NCBI RefSeq assembly: GCF_036607905.1
Contig: NZ_CP144555.1
Coordinates: forward strand, 1,488,001 to 1,552,000
From: Streptomyces sp. SCSIO 75703
GTDB lineage: Bacteria; Actinomycetota; Actinomycetes; Streptomycetales; Streptomycetaceae
DNA length: 64,000 nt
Direction of reading: 5' to 3'
Shown here piece after piece: positions 38,771 to 46,157 of this stretch. A program made the translations under genes and the position numbers. The stretch's first letter is position 1, and each line of letters starts with the position of its first letter. The notes under the pieces are model-generated. The model had not been told where the DNA came from. It worked only from the letters and a program-made list of their open reading frames with translations, and did no database searches.

Positions 38771-39261
38771 CGGCTTCCCTCCTCGTGTCCCTCCTCGATG
38801 ACAGAGGGGACACTACGGCCGGCGAGGACGAGCCAGCCGCCCGCCGCGCCGACCGCGTACCAGAGGAGGTCGGGCGGGTTGAAGGTGGAGCCGAGGACGA
38901 GGCGGGCGACAGCGCTGTGCCGGGAGAGTTCCGCCGGTACGTCGCTGAGCTGCGAGAACTCGATCCCCCAGCTCACGGCCAGCGCCGTCGCGGCGGCGGT
39001 CAGGGGTCTCACCCGGGGCGCCGCCAGGACGACGAGGGCCAGCAGCAGGACCGTGTACAGCGCGTCCCCGCCGTACTTGCCCACGCTCCCCGCCGACACC
39101 GCTCTGAGCCCCAGCGCCGCGGCCACGGTCAGCACGGCGGCCCCGGCCGCCGCCAGCCGCACGCGCCCCGGTGCCGCGACGGCTGTGGCGCGTTGCCGGG
39201 TTCCGGGCCAGGAGGTCACGGGGCCATACTGCCGGATGCCCCGGCCGAGCGGCGGCGTCAC
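38758..39261 (-). CDS. DUF2809-like membrane protein
   Basis: 167 residues with about four hydrophobic helices. GKYGGDALYTVLLLALVVLA, SWGIEFSQLSDVPAELSRHS and LVLGSTFNPPDLLWYAVGAA resemble the DUF2809 family (VanZ-like small membrane proteins). Function unknown. The start at 39261 (GTG) has GGAGG six bases upstream; a later GTG at 39219 lacks one. Between a SnoaL-like gene and the RibD-like gene on the same strand. Confidence 0.75.
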   Translation of the reverse strand: MTPPLGRGIRQYGPVTSWPGTRQRATAVAAPGRVRLAAAGAAVLTVAAALGLRAVSAGSVGKYGGDALYTVLLLALVVLAAPRVRPLTAAATALAVSWGIEFSQLSDVPAELSRHSAVARLVLGSTFNPPDLLWYAVGAAGGWLVLAGRSVPSVIEEGHEEGSRCDA

Positions 39262-39285
39262 CCCCGGCCTCCGCCCCGCACGCCC

Positions 39286-39690
39286 TCAGTCGGCGACGAC
39301 GGCGGTGTTCTGGCAGGCGGTCAGCAGCCAGCGCCCGTCGTCCTGCTGGGACATCACGTACAACGGGGCGCCCTCGGCGGCACCGTCCGGGGCCAGGTAA
39401 AGCTGACGGACCTTGACCGCCGCGACGTCGGGGCGGATGAACAACACGTGGACCACCTCGTAGGTGACCCTGCCGTCCCAGTCGTCGGCGGGGAGGACCT
39501 TGCGGGTGAACGCCGAGATCGCGTCGAGGCCCAGCAGGACCTTGCCGCCGCCCGTCGTCCAGACAGCGTCGGGATGGAAGAGGGAAAGGAACTCGTCGGG
39601 GTCCTTGTGCCGCTGGGAGTGCTCGACGGCGGCCACGACCCGGTCGATGGCTTCGAGATCGGCGGCGCGCGCCGCGGAATCCGTGTTCAT
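39286..39690 (-). CDS. SgcJ/EcaC-type SnoaL-like (NTF2-fold) protein
   Basis: 134 residues. AIDRVVAAVEHSQRHKDPDE, FLSLFHPDAVWTTGGGKVLL and GLDAISAFTRKVLP match the SgcJ/EcaC family of cone-shaped alpha+beta proteins. Members are often annotated as oxidoreductases, but mostly of unknown activity. Start ATG at 39690 is used; a GTG at 39699 is possible because Shine-Dalgarno signals are weak for both. Probably first in a leftward set with DUF2809 and the RibD-like gene. Confidence 0.75.
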   Translation of the reverse strand: MNTDSAARAADLEAIDRVVAAVEHSQRHKDPDEFLSLFHPDAVWTTGGGKVLLGLDAISAFTRKVLPADDWDGRVTYEVVHVLFIRPDVAAVKVRQLYLAPDGAAEGAPLYVMSQQDDGRWLLTACQNTAVVAD

Positions 39691-40027
39691 GCGCCCCACG
39701 GTGTCGGCTCAAGCACGGTTGAGGTCAAGCGGACGCCCCGGGGCAACTGGGCACCCGGCCACCTGGGGCAACCCCGTTGTCCGGCGGGCCTGTTGCCGCG
39801 CCACTCACCCGTCGTCGGCTCCGGCGACCGCTCACACCCTTCGCCTGCGGCGCGACTCAGTGCTGCCGGATCATCCGTACACCGGGTTCCCCGCGGCACC
39901 GTGCGGACCGCGCCCACGCGAGCCGCCGACCCGAGGGTGGTCCGGGTCGGCGGCACCCTGCTCGCCTTCTCCCGGCAACACCGGCCCGCCTGGCCGGGAT
40001 GGGCCGGGCCCCCTCGTACGTCAGCGA
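39691..40027. other. Spacer without supported gene
   Basis: 337 bp between the SnoaL-like start and the end of the first duplicated lipoprotein. Nothing is recognised except that the 40009-40027 end belongs to the direct repeat shared with 40870-40888. Confidence 0.4.
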
Positions 40028-40620
40028 CTACGCGGGCTCCAGCACCGGCCGCTCGGGAAGCCCACCGTTCTTCTCACAGCCCAGCTCCCTGGCCATGGCC
40101 AGCGAGAAGGAATGCGCCACGGTCGCATAGGCGTCCTTCAACTCCTGGACATCGCCTTCAGGTTTCTCCGACATGCCCCAGCGCTCCACGCCGACGATGA
40201 TATGGCCCACGCTCGACGAGCCGAGCAACTCCTCGCTCCGGCAAGCAAACTGCACGTACGCCTTGTCCGCCGCCGTCACGGTGTCCTCTCCCATCCGCAG
40301 CTCGGTGAAATTCGGGGCCGGGGGGCCCGTCGGAACGCCGTCGACCAGATTCCAGGTGATTCGGAGGTCAAAATCCGGCGTGCCGATGGGCGTGTAGACA
40401 CGGCAGACGTCCTTGGTCACGGTGGAGGCAGGGAACTCCTCGACCAGATCCGCCGCGGCCCGTGCGACGGTGTACCTCTCTGCCGACGCCTCGAACCGCG
40501 ACGACCCCGTGATCACCCTCAATGCCCTGGCCGCGTCAGCGGACACGGCACTACCACCACAGAGTTGCGTCCCTGCCACCACCTTGTAGTCCTTCGGAAC
40601 CCCGCGCTCGCTCCCCTCCT
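40009..40620 (-). repeat. Direct repeat, copy 1 (lipoprotein duplication)
   Basis: About 600 bp closely matching 40870-41481 at a constant offset of 861 bp near the left end. The match begins before the stop codon, at CCCCTCGTACGTCAG, and covers most of the gene body. It marks a tandem gene duplication. Confidence 0.85.
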
Positions 40621-40720
40621 CCGCACACCCCGCAACACCGAAAAGAAACGAGCCCGCCACAGCCGCGACAAGAAGTCTCCGGCGCCCTGAACCACGACTG
40701 ACCATCATCCGCATCCCCAC
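40028..40720 (-). CDS. Putative lipoprotein, copy 1 of a tandem pair
   Basis: 230 residues. The short basic N-terminus and hydrophobic stretch (GRRRLLVAAVAGSFLFGVAG, then C) form a lipobox with lipidated Cys about residue 32. The mature part (KDYKVVAGTQLCGG, FEASAERYTVARAAADLVEE, MARELGCEKNGGLPERPVLE) is not recognised; conserved cysteines may pair. The start may be GTG at 40720 or ATG at 40714. It is nearly identical over most of its length to the product at 40889-41620. It lacks that protein's cytosolic N-terminal extension. Confidence 0.75.
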   Translation of the reverse strand: MGMRMMVSRGSGRRRLLVAAVAGSFLFGVAGCAEEGSERGVPKDYKVVAGTQLCGGSAVSADAARALRVITGSSRFEASAERYTVARAAADLVEEFPASTVTKDVCRVYTPIGTPDFDLRITWNLVDGVPTGPPAPNFTELRMGEDTVTAADKAYVQFACRSEELLGSSSVGHIIVGVERWGMSEKPEGDVQELKDAYATVAHSFSLAMARELGCEKNGGLPERPVLEPA

Positions 40721-40869
40721 GCACCCTCACCGCCCACTGCCTGGACCGGTATCCGGACCGTCCTACCTGGACGGAGCGGGACTGGTGGCGCCCCGTCACC
40801 CCAGCGATTCAAGACGGTGGATTCCTCCCGACTCACAGTCAACGGCCACGTCGACCCCGACGACATCTC

Positions 40870-41481
40870 CCCCCTCGTACGTCAGCAACTACGCGGGCTC
40901 CAGCACCGGCCGCTCGGGAAGCCCACCGTTCTTCTCACATCCCAGCTCCCTGGCCATGGCCAGCGAGAAGGAATGCGCCACGGTCGCATAGGCGTCCTTC
41001 AACTGCTGGACATCGCCCTCGGGCTCCGTCGGCACGGCCCAATGTTGCACACCGATGACGATATGGCCCATGCTCGACGAGCTGAGCAACTTCTCGCTCC
41101 GGCACGCGAACTGCACGTACGCCTTGTCCGCCGCCGCCACGGCGTCCTCTCCCATCTTCAGCTCGGTGAAATTCGGGGCCGGGGGCTCCGTCGGAACGCC
41201 GTCGGCCAGTCTCCAGGTGATTCGGAGGTCAAAATCCGGCGTGCCGATGGGCGTGTAGACACGGCAGACGTCCTTGGTCACGGTGGAGGCAGGGAACTCC
41301 TCGACCAGATCCGCCGCGGCCCGTGCGACGGTGTACCTCTCTGCCGACGCCTCGAAGCGCGACGAGCCCGTGATCACCTTCAGTGCCTTGGACGCGTCAG
41401 CGGTCACCGCCCTGCCACCGCAGAGTTGCGTCCCCGCCACGACCTTGTAGTCCTTCGGGGTCTTCGGATTTCCGTCCGCTT
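40870..41481 (-). repeat. Direct repeat, copy 2 (lipoprotein duplication)
   Basis: Second copy of the ~600-bp repeat described at 40009-40620. Differences are scattered substitutions plus divergent 5' ends (signal-peptide region). Confidence 0.85.
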
Positions 41482-41620
41482 CTCCATTGCCTCCACAACC
41501 CGTGGCCCCGAGAAACACCGAGCCGGCCACGGCCGCGACAAGAAGTCCCCGGCGAACTGATCCACGACGCCGCTTGGCCGCCGCCGCACGCAGGTCGGCC
41601 CATTCTTGCTCGAACGTCAT
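40889..41620 (-). CDS. Putative lipoprotein, copy 2 of a tandem pair
   Basis: 243 residues from ATG 41620, which has GGGGGAA upstream. Unlike copy 1, it starts with a charged segment MTFEQEWADLRAAAAKRRRG before the hydrophobic signal SVRRGLLVAAVAGSVFLGAT and the lipobox cysteine, giving a type II membrane or delayed-signal appearance. From DYKVVAGTQLCGG to the C-terminus it follows copy 1 closely. Both were probably made by tandem duplication, with the divergence concentrated in the export signal. Function unknown. Confidence 0.78.
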   Translation of the reverse strand: MTFEQEWADLRAAAAKRRRGSVRRGLLVAAVAGSVFLGATGCGGNGEADGNPKTPKDYKVVAGTQLCGGRAVTADASKALKVITGSSRFEASAERYTVARAAADLVEEFPASTVTKDVCRVYTPIGTPDFDLRITWRLADGVPTEPPAPNFTELKMGEDAVAAADKAYVQFACRSEKLLSSSSMGHIVIGVQHWAVPTEPEGDVQQLKDAYATVAHSFSLAMARELGCEKNGGLPERPVLEPA

Positions 41621-42027
41621 GTGTTCCCCCACATCCATCCGGGCAGGGCCACTCCACCGTACGGAGGCTCGGCCACGGCCCCTGATCACCTGTCGCTTGT
41701 ATCCTCACCCGCGCACGGTGCGCGCGGTCATGGATCCCCCGAAGCCCGGACGGCGACGATCGAATCCCGCCGGCCCGGCGCTCGCGCCCGCGCGTGCGTG
41801 GGTCGTGCGCCCAACAGCGTTACCACACCTGTCCGTTCACCGGCGGGCACCGTCACCAGCGTGGAACGGACGTCACGACCATACCCACCGGCGCTTCCGT
41901 CGGGCCGCGGGGTCGACGGCACCCACCGCCACCCCCACCCGCGCCCGCGCCCGCGCCCGCGGACAACCGTCGGTCTTCCCCTGGGCCCGGTCCGGGGACG
42001 GTCCGTCGGGCGGAATACTCTGTTGGT
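41621..42027. other. Spacer upstream of the PadR regulator
   Basis: 407 bp between divergent genes. It contains a short CCCGCG-type simple repeat (about 41935-41962). At the right end TACTCT (42016-42021) lies seven bases before the PadR ATG, so the PadR mRNA may be leaderless. No gene is supported. Confidence 0.4.
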
Positions 42028-42363
42028 ATGAGTGAACGAGGGATGCAGGAGCTGGCGCTGCTGCTGCTGACGGCGCTGGCGAATGCGCCCCGGCACGGGT
42101 ACGCCATCGCCCAGGAGGTCAAGGCCATCACCGACGGCCGCGTGACGCCGCGTACCGGGGCGCTCTACGGGGCGTTGGACAGGCTGCTGGCGGAGGGTTT
42201 GATCCAGGTGGAGCGTGAGGAGGTGGTGGGCGGTCGGGCGCGCCGGGTCTTCGCTCTCGCTCCGGCCGGCCGGGAGCGGCTGGAGGCCGAGGCGGAGCGG
42301 TTGGCCGCGACCGCTCGGGAGGTCCGGCGGCGTCTGGCCGACGGGGCGGCGGCGCCGGCGTGA
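42028..42363 (+). CDS. PadR-family transcriptional regulator
   Basis: 111 residues. LALLLLTALANAPRHGYAIA, TPRTGALYGALDRLLAEGLI and REEVVGGRARRVFALAPAGR form the PadR winged helix. The -10-like TACTCT ends six bases before the ATG, which points to a leaderless transcript. The downstream membrane-protein gene overlaps the stop codon (GTGA), a common PadR/membrane-protein pairing. Likely autorepressor; ligand unknown. Confidence 0.9.
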   Translation: MSERGMQELALLLLTALANAPRHGYAIAQEVKAITDGRVTPRTGALYGALDRLLAEGLIQVEREEVVGGRARRVFALAPAGRERLEAEAERLAATAREVRRRLADGAAAPA

Positions 42364-43250
42364 GCGATCCCCTCGTCCGCCTGTACCCGGCCGCGTACCG
42401 GGCCGCTAACGGGCAGGAGATCGTCGACGTGCACCGGGAGATGACGGCGGACCTGCCGCGTGCGGCCCGACTGCGTGCGGACGCCGACCTGGTCGCGCAC
42501 GCTCTGCGGGTTCGGCTGGGGCTCGACTCGGCCTCGCCCGCCGGGCGTTTCTTCGCCCTGGCCGCCCCGTTCGCGCTGGCCGCCGACGCGGTGGTCAGCG
42601 GGCTGCACCTGACGCGCTGGTACGCCGAACTCGTGGTCTCGCCGGCTCCCGTGTGGGTCCAGCTCTCCACCATGGGGGGCCCTTGGGCCTTGTCGTTGCT
42701 GTTCTCGCTCCTGGTGTGCCTCGGCGCGGTCACCGCCCTGACCGGCCGATGGGTGCCGGGGGCCGGAGTGGCGGTGTGCGGGCTGCTGGGGAGGGCCGTG
42801 CTGTGGACCGTCGCCGTACCCGTGCCCGGCGAGGGCGCGTTCGCTCCTGTCGCGGCGGCTCTGCTGACCACCGCCGTCGTGTCGGCCTGCCCCGCGGACC
42901 GGCGGGGTGACCGGTGGTTGTCGGCGGTGGCCGGGGTCATGACCGGCGTGGCGTGGTTCCCCCTGGTTGTCGTGCGCACGGGGGCCTTCGGCGTGACCAC
43001 GGACTACGGCGCCTGGCCGATGCTGGTCCTCGCCTTCACCGGGGCCGCCGTCGCCCTGCGCTCACGTTCGTCAGGGCTGCGTGAGTTCGGCGCGATGGCC
43101 GCGGCCTCGCCGCCCCTGGTCGCCTACGCCTACACGAAGGTGTGGGCGGATCCCCTGCCCACCCTCGGCCTCCTCCTCCTGCTGCCTGTCACGGCCGCGG
43201 CGACGGCGGTCTGCCAGGCCGTGCGCCGCCGTCGCCGACTCGGCGTCTGA
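42360..43250 (+). CDS. Integral membrane protein paired with PadR
   Basis: 296 residues. A cytosolic start (DPLVRLYPAAYRAANGQEIV, then DVHREMTADLPRAARLRADA) is followed by about six to seven hydrophobic helices. The RLYPAAYR...G.E motif is frequent in membrane proteins encoded next to PadR regulators. Function unknown. The GTG start overlaps the PadR stop by 4 bp, so it depends on PadR translation. Confidence 0.75.
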   Translation: MSDPLVRLYPAAYRAANGQEIVDVHREMTADLPRAARLRADADLVAHALRVRLGLDSASPAGRFFALAAPFALAADAVVSGLHLTRWYAELVVSPAPVWVQLSTMGGPWALSLLFSLLVCLGAVTALTGRWVPGAGVAVCGLLGRAVLWTVAVPVPGEGAFAPVAAALLTTAVVSACPADRRGDRWLSAVAGVMTGVAWFPLVVVRTGAFGVTTDYGAWPMLVLAFTGAAVALRSRSSGLREFGAMAAASPPLVAYAYTKVWADPLPTLGLLLLLPVTAAATAVCQAVRRRRRLGV

Positions 43251-43369
43251 CTCGGCCTCCTCCGCAAGCCGGTTCGTCCGTCGCCGACCGCTCGTCCTCG
43301 TCATGCGCGTTGGGGGGGATGGCCGCCCGGCTGCTTCTCCGCGTCGACAGCCGACCGGGGCCCACCCAC

Positions 43370-43399
43370 TTGGCAATAGTCCGTCGAGATGAATACTCT
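43370..43399 (+). promoter_or_regulatory. Promoter upstream of the DUF4184 gene
   Basis: TTGGCA (43370-43375) and TACTCT (43394-43399) with 18-bp spacing form the best sigma-70-like match in the 285-bp spacer 43251-43535. Transcription would give a ~130-nt leader before 43536. Confidence 0.55.
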
Positions 43400-43535
43400 C
43401 TCCGGTGTTCTATCCGTGAGTGCTGCCTGGGAACTGGCCGGCCGTGCGATCCCGGACGCCTCGGCCCAGGGGCGCCCGTAGCGCGGCACGCAGTGACCTC
43501 CGGCCGGTCTCGTCCGAGCAGGGAAGATCACCGAC

Positions 43536-44486
43536 TTGCCGTTCACCTTGTCCCACCCCGCCGCGGTGCTGCCGTTGATGCGTCGGCCGTTCGTTCCGTC
43601 GGCGCTGGTCGCGGGTGCCGTGGCCCCCGACGCCCCGTACTTCCTGGCCGCCCTCGGCCTGTCCGAGAACAGCGCCCAGGACTGGTACGGGCCACTCCTC
43701 AACGCCACGCAGACCCACTCGCCCGGTGTGGGCCTCCTGGTGAACCTGCCCGCCGCTGTCGGCCTGGTGGTCGCGTACCGGATGCTACGGGCGCCGGTTA
43801 CCGCGCTGTTGCCCTCCGGCCTCGGCCTTCCGGAACCGGAGCGGTCGACCGGCCCGCGGGCCAAGGCCCGGTACCTCATGTGGCTGCTGGTCTCCGCTCT
43901 GATCGGCATTGCCTCCCACACCGTGTGGGACGCTTTCACCCACGGCGACTTCCTGGTCGTCCGGGTGGGGGCTCTGCACGCCACGGGGCCGGGGGGCTTG
44001 TCGTTCGCCCGGCTGCTGCAGTACGCGAGCACCGTCTTCGGCCTGGCGGCGGTCGGCTGGTACCTGTGGCACCGTCGCGGCCGGTTGCGCACCGGGGGCG
44101 GGACGGTTCCCCGCCTGGCACCCCTCGCGCGGTGGAGCGTGGTGGCCGTCCTGGTGTCGGCCCCCGTACTCGGCGGCGCTGTCGGCGCCCACCGCGACTT
44201 CACGGCCTACCGCTACGTGACGGAAGTGGACTACACCAGCCGGGTCACGGTCGACCTGGGCGACGGCGCGAGCGAGACGACCCACCCCTCCAAGACGGTC
44301 CGGGCCCCGTGGGGCACCCTCACCGAAGGCGTGCTGACCGGCGCCGCCAAGAGAGCGGGCGCCTCCTTGGCCATGGCGCTGTTGCTGTACTCGGCCGCCT
44401 GGCAGGTCGGTGCGGTGTCCCGTCGGCAGGCGACGGCTTCCGCCGCCGCCCCTTCGCCCCGCCGGGACCACGACGAAGAGCGCTGA
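43536..44486 (+). CDS. DUF4184 family membrane protein
   Basis: 316 residues. The N-terminus PFTLSHPAAVLPLMRRPFVP, followed by SALVAGAVAPDAPYFL, is the DUF4184 signature, with histidine and aspartate residues that suggest a metal site. SALIGIASHTVWDAFTHGDF resembles the membrane-bound metal-dependent hydrolase (YdjM-like) pattern. About six hydrophobic segments follow. Start is TTG at 43536, chosen because homology begins there. Function unknown. Confidence 0.78.
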   Translation: MPFTLSHPAAVLPLMRRPFVPSALVAGAVAPDAPYFLAALGLSENSAQDWYGPLLNATQTHSPGVGLLVNLPAAVGLVVAYRMLRAPVTALLPSGLGLPEPERSTGPRAKARYLMWLLVSALIGIASHTVWDAFTHGDFLVVRVGALHATGPGGLSFARLLQYASTVFGLAAVGWYLWHRRGRLRTGGGTVPRLAPLARWSVVAVLVSAPVLGGAVGAHRDFTAYRYVTEVDYTSRVTVDLGDGASETTHPSKTVRAPWGTLTEGVLTGAAKRAGASLAMALLLYSAAWQVGAVSRRQATASAAAPSPRRDHDEER

Positions 44487-44516
44487 TGGTGACGCCTCCC
44501 CGGTCGCCCTGTCGAC

Positions 44517-44552
44517 GGCGTCGGCGTCAGTGTCAGTGTCAGTGTCGGCGTC
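44517..44552. repeat. Short hexanucleotide repeat
   Basis: GTCGGC/GTCAGT units repeat about six times between the DUF4184 and LysR 3' ends. It is non-coding simple sequence. Confidence 0.6.
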
Positions 44553-44600
44553 CGGGTCGCCTGCTTCACGGCCGGGGGAAGCCGGAGCCGTTCCCCGAAG

Positions 44601-45503
44601 TCACTGCTTGTCTTCCCACGGTTCCCGCAGGGCCCGGACCACGATGTCGTGCGATTCGACCCCGTCATTCCCGGTGACCGCGAGAATGCGCCGTCCGAGC
44701 CAGTTCGGATCGTCCACACGCATCAGGGCGACGTTCCGAGGGACGACCGGAGCGAGGATGCCCGGGACGACGCAGATCCCGAGTCCGGCGGCGACGAGTC
44801 CGAAACGGCTGGGCCAGGTCCGCGTGCGGAAGGCGATGAGCGGATCGGTCAGGGTGGGCCACGCGCCGAACTGTGGCTCGTCACCCGCGCCCTTGCCCAC
44901 GATCCACGACGCGTGGGCGAGTTCACTCACCGGGACGGCGCCTTCCACCGCGGAGAGTGAGTGCCCGCGCGGCACGCCCACCATCAGCTCGCCGCCCGGC
45001 AACGGGGTGATCCGCAGCCCCTCCAGGGCAGGCTGCGGCAAGTCGGGTCCGGAGGCCACGACCGCGACGTCGAGCCGTTTGGTGACGACCCGGCGCACGA
45101 GTTGGGGCGAGGACGCCTCGGTGAGAGCGAACGTCATCCTCGGCCGCCGCTCCAGCACTCTGGCCAGCGCGAAGGGGAGCAGGGCGGCGTTCGCGGCGGG
45201 GAAGGCCCCCACCCGGACCCGCACCTGTGGTCCGGAGGTCAGCTCACCGAGCCGTTCGTCCAGCCGGTCCAGGCCCGCGAGCGTCTCGGCGGCGAACCGG
45301 GCGACGATCTCCCCGGCCGGCGTCGTCTTGACGCCGCGCGCGCCGCGCACGAACAGTGACTGCCCCGCGGCCTTCTCCGCGGCCGAGACCTGGCGGGAGA
45401 CGGCCGGCTGGGAGTACCCGAGCATGCGAGCCGCGCCGCTCAGGGAACCGTGCGCGGCGACCGCGCGCACGACGCGGAGAGCGTGGATGCTGAGTTCGGG
45501 CAC
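44601..45503 (-). CDS. LysR-family transcriptional regulator
   Basis: 300 residues. HTH: LSIHALRVVRAVAAHGSLSG, AARMLGYSQPAVSRQVSAAE and RGARGVKTTPAGEIVARFAA. The effector domain has VRVGAFPAANAALLPFALAR and LVAAGLGICVVPGILAPVVP. It lies divergent to the SnoaL-like gene at 45656, its probable target. The ATG at 45503 coincides with the homology start. Inducer unknown. Confidence 0.88.
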   Translation of the reverse strand: MPELSIHALRVVRAVAAHGSLSGAARMLGYSQPAVSRQVSAAEKAAGQSLFVRGARGVKTTPAGEIVARFAAETLAGLDRLDERLGELTSGPQVRVRVGAFPAANAALLPFALARVLERRPRMTFALTEASSPQLVRRVVTKRLDVAVVASGPDLPQPALEGLRITPLPGGELMVGVPRGHSLSAVEGAVPVSELAHASWIVGKGAGDEPQFGAWPTLTDPLIAFRTRTWPSRFGLVAAGLGICVVPGILAPVVPRNVALMRVDDPNWLGRRILAVTGNDGVESHDIVVRALREPWEDKQ

Positions 45504-45655
45504 GGGCTCATCCTATGCCGCCTATGCCGCCCTGAGCCATGCACAGACGGTATGGGAAGGGACCGCACCTTGCATGTGACACAGGGCCGAAAAGGGGTTC
45601 CCAGGGCCTACTGTCGAAAGCGGCGACACCCCGACAACCCTGAAGGGCTTTTCCC

Positions 45656-46120
45656 ATGGGCGAGTTCATTTCCCCCGACGACACCCGTTACGACGAGCGG
45701 GCGCGCGCACTGGTGCGCATCGGCCGCGAAGCGATCGCCGTGGCCGACGACGAGAAGCTGGACGCCTATTTCGCGGACGACTTCGTGTTCCACGGCCCCG
45801 ACGGCGACATGACGTACGGGCAGCTCCGTTCCTTCTTCGCGGCCATGCGCGCCGCGTTCGAGGGATTCGCATGCGAGCGTCGCACCATCATCAGCGACGG
45901 AGGGTACATCGGTTCGCGTACCAGCATGTCGGGGCGTTTCACCGCGCCCTTCGAGGCGTCCCCCATCGGCACGATCGCACCGAACGGCCGGCCGATGCGG
46001 CTCGAACTGATCAATCTCTTCCGCTACGACGAGAACGGCCGGCTGGCCGAGGAATGGGTCCAGTACGACAACGTCGGCTTCCTCCGGCAGCTCGGCGTCG
46101 ACCTCGCCGAGGGACGCTGA
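45656..46120 (+). CDS. SnoaL/NTF2-like protein
   Basis: 154 residues. ALVRIGREAIAVADDEKLDA, YFADDFVFHGPDGDMTYGQL, FFAAMRAAFEGFACERR and RLELINLFRYDENGRLAEEW follow the SnoaL-like ester-cyclase/NTF2 pattern. An enzymatic role (cyclase, isomerase, epoxide chemistry) cannot be told from sequence. The ATG at 45656 has AAGGGC upstream. Under likely control of the divergent LysR regulator. Confidence 0.8.
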   Translation: MGEFISPDDTRYDERARALVRIGREAIAVADDEKLDAYFADDFVFHGPDGDMTYGQLRSFFAAMRAAFEGFACERRTIISDGGYIGSRTSMSGRFTAPFEASPIGTIAPNGRPMRLELINLFRYDENGRLAEEWVQYDNVGFLRQLGVDLAEGR

Positions 46121-46157
46121 CCGCCCCCGGCGGCTCGGCGGCGGTGGGTCGGGCTTC

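Noticed and set aside
41935..41962. CCCGCG simple repeat as a regulatory element
   Set aside because: Short GC-rich simple sequence with no symmetry or positional relation to the PadR promoter.
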